In this document: positions 16,476 through 21,048 of the stretch, piece after piece | Position numbering within the stretch: position 1 is the first letter of the stretch | Layout: each line of letters opens with the position of its first letter | Assembly: GCA_002342365.1 (NCBI GenBank) | Contig: DDPV01000021.1 | Span: 3,679-24,726, forward strand | Reading direction: 5' to 3' | DNA: 21,048 bases | Origin: Burkholderiales bacterium UBA2459 | GTDB lineage: Bacteria > Pseudomonadota > Gammaproteobacteria > Burkholderiales > Burkholderiaceae_E | Notes under the pieces: model-generated | Databases searched by the model: none | Seen by the model: the letters and a program-made list of their open reading frames with translations, nothing else | What the model was told of the DNA's origin: nothing | Made by a program: the position numbers and the translations under genes

Positions 16476-16499
16476 CGATGCTGTATCGAGAGCTTGTTT

Positions 16500-16592
16500 G
16501 TTCTTGATTTCGATTTTGTTCTTGATTTTGGTTTTGTTGTTGACTTTGATCTTTGTTGTTGAATTTGATTTTTGTCGTTGACTTTGACCTTC
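16500..16592 (+). repeat. Five-copy imperfect tandem repeat (18-19 bp units), T-rich
   Basis: Five contiguous units all begin GTT or GTC, followed by STTGA-TTTGA-like sequence: 16500-16517 and 16518-16535 (18 bp each), then 16536-16554, 16555-16573 and 16574-16592 (19 bp each). The consensus is roughly GTTSTTGAYTTTGATTTTT. The mix of 18 and 19 bp units breaks any reading frame, so the array is not coding. It runs to within three bases of the puhA Shine-Dalgarno. As RNA it would be U-rich and nearly unstructured. Function is unknown; a translation-enhancing leader is my inference. Confidence 0.85.
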
Positions 16593-16594
16593 GT

Positions 16595-16602
16595 GGAGGT
16601 GA
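16595..16602 (+). promoter_or_regulatory. Full-length Shine-Dalgarno sequence of puhA
   Basis: GGAGGTGA is an uninterrupted eight-base complement to the 3' end of bacterial 16S rRNA. GGAGG ends six bases before the ATG at 16606. It is by far the best ribosome site in this window, where most genes have weak sites or rely on overlap coupling. This fits the need for large amounts of the structural H subunit. Confidence 0.9.
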
Positions 16603-16605
16603 ACC

Positions 16606-17391
16606 ATGTTGTTCCATTCCGGTGATGTAGGGGCAATCACGGGCTACATTGATGTTGCTCAGGTTGTGTTGTATTTGTTTTGGATCTTCTTTTTCGGTTT
16701 GGTCGTTTATTTGCAACGCGAGGGGAAACGCGAGGGTTACCCCTTGCTGTCTGACAACCCCGATATCCCGTCACATGTCCGGTATGAAGGCGCCTTCGGT
16801 ATGCCCGAGCCCAAGACATTCAGGACGGCCCACGGTGAGATCTTCACAGCGCCAAACGGCATCGAGGATACGCGCCCGATCGCAGGCAAGTACAGCGGCG
16901 GTGTGATCGGTGCCGCGCTTGAACCGATCGGAGATCCCATGAAGCTTGCCATCGGGCCAGGGTCTTATGCCGAACGACTCGACCGGCCGGACCTCACCTT
17001 TGACGGCCATCCCAAGATTGTGCCTATGCGCGTGGCCAAGGACTACTGGATTGAACCGAACGACCCGGATCCGCGCGGCAAACCTGTATTGGGTGGCGAT
17101 CGTGATGTGGCGGGAATCGTAAGCGACGTCTGGGTTGATCTGGCTGAATCGGTGATCCGCTACTTTGAAGTCAAGCTGCCCTCGGGCCGTACGGTGCTTT
17201 TGCCGCACAACTTTGCCCGGGTTGGCGATGAGGCCTTGATGGTGCGTTCGATCTTTGCTTCGCAGTTTGAGGGCGTACCTGGCACAAAACACCCGGATCA
17301 GGTCACCTTCCTGGAAGAAGAACGTATCATGGCTTATTACGGTGCAGGCACGCTTTATGCGGACCCGGACCGCGCAGAGCCGATCATCTAA
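16606..17391 (+). CDS. puhA: Photosynthetic reaction centre H subunit
   Basis: PuhA is the H subunit of the type 2 reaction centre. It has one transmembrane helix and caps the L/M core on the cytoplasmic side, shaping proton delivery to quinone QB. The 261-residue protein has a short periplasmic N-terminus (HSGDVGAITGYIDVAQ), a single helix at about residues 14-35 (LYLFWIFFFGLVVYL), then the basic REGKREGYPL junction and a large soluble PRC-barrel-type domain with IVSDVWVDLAESVIRYFEV and LLPHNFARV. Length and motifs are standard. It has a very strong ribosome site and is the only structural photosystem gene in the window; pufLM must lie elsewhere. Confidence 0.98.
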   Translation: MLFHSGDVGAITGYIDVAQVVLYLFWIFFFGLVVYLQREGKREGYPLLSDNPDIPSHVRYEGAFGMPEPKTFRTAHGEIFTAPNGIEDTRPIAGKYSGGVIGAALEPIGDPMKLAIGPGSYAERLDRPDLTFDGHPKIVPMRVAKDYWIEPNDPDPRGKPVLGGDRDVAGIVSDVWVDLAESVIRYFEVKLPSGRTVLLPHNFARVGDEALMVRSIFASQFEGVPGTKHPDQVTFLEEERIMAYYGAGTLYADPDRAEPII

Positions 17392-17435
17392 GTGGATGCT
17401 TGAAGTCCCAAGACAGTCCCAAGAAAGGCCAAGCG

Positions 17436-18101
17436 ATGAGTCACGATGATTTTGAGCCGATTCCGGGCCTGCCGGAGAAACTGCCCCCTGGCGAGCGGGT
17501 ACTCTGGCAGGGAGCGCCACAGTGGCAAAGGCTTGCGATTGAGGCCTTTCATGTGCGCAAGATTGCGGCCTACTTTCTCCTGCTTGCGTGCTGGCAGGTC
17601 AGCAGCACGGTTCACGACGGTGGCAGTTGGGCCGAGGCGATCAAGGCGGCAAGCTGGATGATCATCTTAATGCTGAGTGCGCTTTTTTTGCTGCTTGCGC
17701 TGGCGCGGTTTTCAGCGCAGACCACGCTCTACACCATCACCAATGCTCGGATCGTGATGCGTTTTGGAATGGCTCTGCCGCTTGTGGTGAATATTCCCTT
17801 TCGCATTATCGAGTCTGCGGATTGGCGGATGCTTGCGAGGCAAAGTGCTGAGATTTGTCTCAGTCTTGATCACAGCGACGGCGGAAGGCTTTCGTGGGCG
17901 CATTTGTGGCCGCATGCCAAAGCCTGGCATTTGAAGCATCCCAAGCCTATGCTTCGAGCGCTGGCCGATGGTGAGCAGGTGGCAGCTTTGCTTGCGCAGG
18001 CGCTGTCCAATCATGCACTTAGCCAGGAGGTCAGCAGCAATCCGGCAAGGCCTTTGCGTGTGCGCGTCAACGAGGCTCAGCTTCAAACCGGAGCCGCTTA
18101 A
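17436..18101 (+). CDS. puhB: Photosynthetic complex assembly protein PuhB
   Basis: PuhB is a membrane protein needed for efficient reaction-centre assembly in Rhodobacter. The 221-residue protein opens with a cytoplasmic segment IPGLPEKLPPGERVLWQGAPQW and has hydrophobic helices at about 42-58 and 71-91. A bacterial PH-like domain follows, marked by TTLYTITNARIVMRFG (about 96-111) and the NIPFRIIESADW strand. The ATG at 17436 follows AAAGG by about seven bases. A TTG at 17400 would add 12 residues of hydrophilic sequence and lacks a ribosome site. It lies 44 bases after puhA and just before puhC, the conserved order. Confidence 0.93.
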   Translation: MSHDDFEPIPGLPEKLPPGERVLWQGAPQWQRLAIEAFHVRKIAAYFLLLACWQVSSTVHDGGSWAEAIKAASWMIILMLSALFLLLALARFSAQTTLYTITNARIVMRFGMALPLVVNIPFRIIESADWRMLARQSAEICLSLDHSDGGRLSWAHLWPHAKAWHLKHPKPMLRALADGEQVAALLAQALSNHALSQEVSSNPARPLRVRVNEAQLQTGAA

Positions 18102-18105
18102 GCGT

Positions 18106-18594
18106 ATGTCAAGTATTCATGTAAGGCCAGCCCCGCTGATTGGCATGGCCGCGCTTGCCCTCAGTTCACTGCTGCTTGCGGGCTGGTACCGGCTGACGAT
18201 GCCAGTGTCAACACCTCATGCGGCGCTTGCGGTCAGCCAACCAAGCGCCAAAGCGGTCGATTTATGGTTTGTTGACCAGCCCGATGGGAGCGTGCTCGTG
18301 CAGCGCAGCAGCGATGCAGCGGTGATCGCGCAAATCCCGATGGGCGAGGGCGGCTTTGTTCGCGCAACGCTTCGCAGTTTGATTCGTGAATATGGTCAAG
18401 GCCCTTCGATCAGGCCGCCCGAAGGTTTTGGCACCCTGCCTGCAAGGCACGCTTTTCGGCTTGCTTTGACCGAGCAAGGTCAGCTTTTGTTGTGGGATCC
18501 CTTAAGTGGCCGGATGCTTGATCTGAAGGCTTACGGACCGAGCAACCGCCAGGTCTTTTTCGATTTACTGATCGCTTCGGAGTCAACACCATGA
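18106..18594 (+). CDS. puhC: Photosynthetic complex assembly protein PuhC
   Basis: PuhC assists assembly of the reaction centre and core antenna in Rhodobacter. The 162-residue protein has one N-terminal transmembrane segment (about residues 9-27) and a periplasmic domain with VDLWFVDQPDGSVLV, IPMGEGGFVRATLRSLIRE and LTEQGQLLLWDPLSGRMLDL, matching the family. The ATG at 18106 lies four bases after the puhB stop. Frames extending further upstream run inside puhB and were not used. The stop overlaps the acsF start (ATGA). Confidence 0.92.
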   Translation: MSSIHVRPAPLIGMAALALSSLLLAGWYRLTMPVSTPHAALAVSQPSAKAVDLWFVDQPDGSVLVQRSSDAAVIAQIPMGEGGFVRATLRSLIREYGQGPSIRPPEGFGTLPARHAFRLALTEQGQLLLWDPLSGRMLDLKAYGPSNRQVFFDLLIASESTP

Positions 18595-19658
18595 GCACCC
18601 TGATCGACGACATCAAAACCTCTGAAGAAGCGCTTGACAAGGCCCGTACGGAAAGCCTGATCAGTCCGCGTTTTTACTCCACGGATTATGAGGCGATGGA
18701 TCGCATCGATGTCACACCGGTGCGTGCCGAATGGGATGCCATGATGCAAGAGTTTCGCGATGATCCCAATGGTCGGCATTTTCAGCGCGATGAGGATTTC
18801 CGCTCACGAATTTCTGATCTTGATCCTGCCCTACGCGCTGAGTTTTATGATTTTCTGATCAGTTCAGCCACTTCTGAGTTTTCAGGCTGTGTGCTTTACA
18901 CCGAAATCAAACGCAGGGTGAACAACCCGGATATCAAGGAGTTGATGGCCTGTATGGCTCGCGATGAGTCGCGTCATGCAGGCTTTATCAACGCCTCCTT
19001 GAAAGACTTTGGCGTAAACCTTGATCTCGGTGATTTGAAACGGACTAAGAAATATACCTATTTCAAGCCCAAATACATTTTTTATGCCACCTATCTGTCT
19101 GAGAAGATCGGCTATGCGCGCTACATCACGATTTACCGTCAACTGCAGCGCCGTCCAGAATTACAGTTTCATCCGATCTACAGTTGGTTTGAACAATGGT
19201 GTAACGACGAGTTCCGTCACGGTGAGGCCTTCGCTCTGATTCTCAGAGCCAATCCGCATTTGCTTCAAGGGCATAACCAACTGTGGATCAAGTTTTTCCT
19301 GCTCGCTGTCTACGCCACGATGTATGTGCGCGATCACACCCGACCGGTGTTGCACAAGGCGCTGGGCTTTGATCCGACCGAATACGACTATGAAGTTTTT
19401 CGGATCACCTCGGAGATCACGCGCCAGACATTTCCGCTCACGCTCGATATCGACCATCCGCGGTTTCGCGCTGGCATGGAACGATTGCGCGAACTGGGTA
19501 TGGCCAATGAACTGGCCAGCAAGCGCCCGGGCATGGTCTCAGCGCTCAAGCGCTTATGGATCGGGGCCAAGGCCAGCGTGGTGTTTGCCTCGCTTTACCT
19601 GATACCTGCCAAAGCCAACAGCTTGCCCGAGCGCGTTCGCCTTGCGCCGGTCTGGTAG
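18591..19658 (+). CDS. acsF: Aerobic Mg-protoporphyrin IX monomethyl ester oxidative cyclase
   Basis: AcsF is the O2-dependent di-iron cyclase that forms the fifth ring (E) of bacteriochlorophyll, giving divinyl protochlorophyllide. The 355-residue protein has the ferritin-like di-iron ligand pattern: Glu96 (ATSEFSG), Glu126-x2-His129 (RDESRHAGF), Glu171 (LSEKIGYARY) and Glu207-x2-His210 (NDEFRHGEA). The RFYSTDYEAMD N-terminal segment is typical. GGAG lies eight bases before the ATG, and the start overlaps the puhC stop. Its placement between puhC and puhE is common in aerobic phototrophs. No bchE is in the window, so ring E closure may depend on oxygen unless bchE is encoded elsewhere. In some proteobacteria AcsF needs a further subunit (BciE or Ycf54); neither is seen here. 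Confidence 0.97.
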   Translation: MSTLIDDIKTSEEALDKARTESLISPRFYSTDYEAMDRIDVTPVRAEWDAMMQEFRDDPNGRHFQRDEDFRSRISDLDPALRAEFYDFLISSATSEFSGCVLYTEIKRRVNNPDIKELMACMARDESRHAGFINASLKDFGVNLDLGDLKRTKKYTYFKPKYIFYATYLSEKIGYARYITIYRQLQRRPELQFHPIYSWFEQWCNDEFRHGEAFALILRANPHLLQGHNQLWIKFFLLAVYATMYVRDHTRPVLHKALGFDPTEYDYEVFRITSEITRQTFPLTLDIDHPRFRAGMERLRELGMANELASKRPGMVSALKRLWIGAKASVVFASLYLIPAKANSLPERVRLAPVW

Positions 19659-19675
19659 ACCGCTGACCAAGGAGC

Positions 19676-20455
19676 ATGGCCTTGCTCATGAGCTTTTTCC
19701 TTGCGGCCTGCTTTGCTTTTGTGCTGTGGTGGTTGGGGACCGGGCTGGTGCTGTGGCTCGACGGTTTGCCCAGAAAGACCTTTGTCTGGAGCATGCTTGC
19801 AGCGAGCCTGGTGAGCCTTGGGGGCTTCTACGCCATTTGGTGGGCGAAAGATCCGTCAAGTCCGGTCGCCATCTACCTCGGCTTTGCCGGCGGGCTATCG
19901 ATTTGGGCCTGGCAGGAGTTGAGCTACTACCTGGGCTACATCACCGGACCGCGGAAATTTGCTTGTGATCCCGGATGCCGCGGCTGGGCGCACTTTGGCC
20001 ACGCGCTTCAGACCAGCCTTTATCACGAGTTATCGATTGTGATCGGTGCGCTGATCGTTTGGGGACTTTCGCGCGGCGCCGAAGTGCCGGTGGCGTTTTG
20101 GACTTATCTGGTTTTATGGGCCATGCACGAGAGTGCTCGAATCAATGTGTTTCTGGGCGTTCGAAATGTGAACGCTGAATGGTTGCCCGAGCACCTGGGT
20201 TATTTGCGCAGCTTTTTACGCGAAGCGCCGATGAATCGCTGGTTTCCATGGTCGGTGGCGATCGCAACATCGGCAGCTGCCTGGTTTTTCTATCAGGCCT
20301 GGCATGCAGAGCCGCCGGTTAAGGCGCACGCTTATTGCCTGCTCGGTGCGCTTGCCACGCTGGCCTTGGTTGAACACGTATTTTTGATGTTGCCGGTGCC
20401 GCTCTCAGCGCCCTGGGCCTGGGCCCTGGGTAAAAGGCGACGTCAAGCTGCTTAG
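19676..20455 (+). CDS. puhE: Putative photosynthetic complex assembly protein PuhE (DUF3623 family)
   Basis: This is a 259-residue membrane protein with about seven hydrophobic helices and almost no soluble domain. Family hallmarks are LGFAGGLSIWAWQELSYYLG with GPRKFACDPGC in the first half, then HFGHALQTSLYHELSI, LWAMHESARINVFLGVRN, and the HLGYLRSFL segment. In Rhodobacter puhE affects reaction-centre and bacteriochlorophyll levels; the biochemical role is unknown. AAGGAG directly precedes the ATG at 19676, only 17 bases after acsF, so the two are cotranscribed. It appears to be the last gene of the long right-hand operon, since a new promoter and an unrelated gene follow. Confidence 0.93.
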   Translation: MALLMSFFLAACFAFVLWWLGTGLVLWLDGLPRKTFVWSMLAASLVSLGGFYAIWWAKDPSSPVAIYLGFAGGLSIWAWQELSYYLGYITGPRKFACDPGCRGWAHFGHALQTSLYHELSIVIGALIVWGLSRGAEVPVAFWTYLVLWAMHESARINVFLGVRNVNAEWLPEHLGYLRSFLREAPMNRWFPWSVAIATSAAAWFFYQAWHAEPPVKAHAYCLLGALATLALVEHVFLMLPVPLSAPWAWALGKRRRQAA

Positions 20456-20485
20456 GCCCCTCCTGAAGCCTCCGGGGTCGGCTTT
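20455..20485 (+). terminator. Possible 3' hairpins after puhE
   Basis: Two overlapping stems can form: GGCCCC (20455-20460) with GGGGTC (20474-20479, one G-U pair), and GAAGCC (20465-20470) with GGCTTT (20480-20485, one G-U pair). They share the intervening bases and are probably alternatives. Neither is followed by a T-run, so intrinsic termination is doubtful. The site is where the bch/puh operon should end. Confidence 0.3.
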
Positions 20486-20512
20486 CGCAAGCTGAGCTGG
20501 GCGCTCTACAAT
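20484..20512 (+). promoter_or_regulatory. Candidate promoter of the dehydratase-like gene
   Basis: TTCGCA (20484-20489; four of six -35 bases) is separated by 17 bases from TACAAT (20507-20512; five of six -10 bases). Only six bases lie between the -10 box and the ATG at 20519, so transcription would begin at or very near the start codon. Confidence 0.5.
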
Positions 20513-20518
20513 AGGGTC

Positions 20519-21048
20519 ATGGATTCACAAGCAAGGCATGTCAATCAGGGCGATGCTGATGCACTTTCAGCGCTGCGTTCGGCCGCCGAAATCGTCTACC
20601 AAAGTATGTCGCCGACCTTATTCAGGGCCTGGCCGCTGCTTGAGGAGGCAACAGGCGCATGTTGTTGGGTCAAGCACGAAAACCACAGCCCGGTTGGTGC
20701 TTTCAAAATTCGCGGCGGCCTTGTCTATCTCGCACGCCTTGTCCAACGCGAGCCCGGTATCCGAGGCTTGATTTCGGCGACCCGAGGCAATCATGGTCAA
20801 AGTCTGGCTTTCGCCGCAGCCCGCTACGGTCTGCGATCGGTGATCGTGGTGCCCTACGGTAATGCGGTGGAAAAAAATGCTGCGATGCGGTCTCTGGGTG
20901 CACAGTTGATCGAATTCGGCAAAGATTTTGATGAAGCGCGCGAGCATGCGGCGCAGCTCGCATCCCGCGAAGGACTGCATTTTGTGGCCTCTTTTCATCC
21001 CGATCTTGTCGATGGTGTGGCGAGCTACGCCTTGGAGATGTTTGACGC
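20519..21048 (+). CDS. PLP-dependent threonine dehydratase-like enzyme (5' part only)
   Basis: The first 176 codons of a fold-type II pyridoxal-phosphate enzyme are visible; the 3' end lies outside the window. The Schiff-base lysine is Lys63 in SPVGAFKIRGG. The phosphate-binding region is SATRGNHGQS (about 86-95), and VVPYGNAVEKNAAMRSLGA follows, all typical of threonine/serine dehydratases. It most likely deaminates threonine or a related hydroxy-amino acid such as serine or 3-hydroxyaspartate; the sequence seen does not decide. It has no evident link to photosynthesis and marks the end of the cluster here. The start codon lies next to the promoter -10 box; AGGG only two bases before the ATG is too close to be a good ribosome site. 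Confidence 0.88.
   Translation, partial: MDSQARHVNQGDADALSALRSAAEIVYQSMSPTLFRAWPLLEEATGACCWVKHENHSPVGAFKIRGGLVYLARLVQREPGIRGLISATRGNHGQSLAFAAARYGLRSVIVVPYGNAVEKNAAMRSLGAQLIEFGKDFDEAREHAAQLASREGLHFVASFHPDLVDGVASYALEMFD

Larger units (their letters stand above)
16476..16605. other. lhaA-puhA intergenic region, T-rich untranslated leader
   Basis: The 130 bases hold no gene. They contain the tandem repeat at 16500-16592 and the strong ribosome site at 16595-16602. I found no convincing -35/-10 pair, operator or terminator stem. The puhA transcript may come from a promoter inside the upstream genes, as known for Rhodobacter, and from readthrough. Confidence 0.7.

Noticed and set aside
16500..16592. 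CRISPR-like array
   Set aside because: The units are directly abutting and imperfect, with no distinct spacers, and no cas genes are present.
16402..16716. Minus-strand frames through the T-rich repeat encoding Lys/Gln/Ser-rich repeats
   Set aside because: The repeat units are a mix of 18 and 19 bp, so no frame is kept, and the apparent peptides simply reflect low-complexity DNA.
20455..20485. H-type pseudoknot from the two overlapping stems after puhE
   Set aside because: The two 3' strands are directly adjacent with no bases left to cross the first stem, so the fold is not geometrically reasonable.

Overview
The window is a block of a proteobacterial photosynthesis gene cluster (PGC). It encodes the late bacteriochlorophyll a pathway, the reaction-centre H subunit with its assembly factors, and the redox repressor PpsR. 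The oxygen-dependent cyclase AcsF is present, and no anaerobic cyclase (BchE) or BchJ gene lies here. The gene order bchF-N-B-H-L-M-lhaA-puhA-B-C-acsF-puhE, the moderately GC-rich sequence (judged by eye) and the flanking amino-acid dehydratase gene suggest an anoxygenic phototroph, most likely a betaproteobacterium of the Burkholderiales. The taxonomic call is inference from gene order and recalled sequence resemblance.

Left arm, minus strand, read right to left from 5732: ppsR (PAS/Fis-type repressor), bchG (bacteriochlorophyll synthase), a PucC-family membrane transporter of the Bch2/ORF428 type, bchP (geranylgeranyl reductase), and a tspO gene that runs off the left edge. These genes are closely spaced or overlapping and look like one transcription unit. 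Their products finish bacteriochlorophyll (tail attachment and tail reduction), handle pigment, and provide regulation.

Centre, 5733-6175: a divergent control region without a gene. It holds two good PpsR-type operators (TGT-N12-ACA and a one-mismatch copy). The right-hand operator includes the -35 box of a good sigma-70-like promoter (TTGACA, 17 bp, TACATT) that would drive the right arm.

Right arm, plus strand, 6176-20455: bchF, bchN, bchB, bchH, bchL, bchM and lhaA, mostly joined by 1-4 base start/stop overlaps. Then comes a 130-base gap with an odd T-rich five-copy tandem repeat, followed by puhA with a full-length Shine-Dalgarno sequence, puhB, puhC, acsF and puhE. Together these genes insert magnesium (BchH), methylate (BchM), close ring E (AcsF), reduce protochlorophyllide in the dark (BchL/N/B), hydrate the 3-vinyl group (BchF), and build the LH1-RC core (LhaA, PuhA/B/C/E).

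Right edge, 20456-21048: a short gap with possible hairpins and a promoter, then the 5' part of a PLP-dependent threonine-dehydratase-like gene. This marks the boundary of the photosynthesis block at this end.

I saw no rRNA, tRNA, insertion sequence, CRISPR array or phage gene, and no wholly new multigene system. The least explained items are the puhA leader repeat, the paired operators, the hairpin that places the tspO ribosome site in its loop, and a possibly leaderless dehydratase gene.
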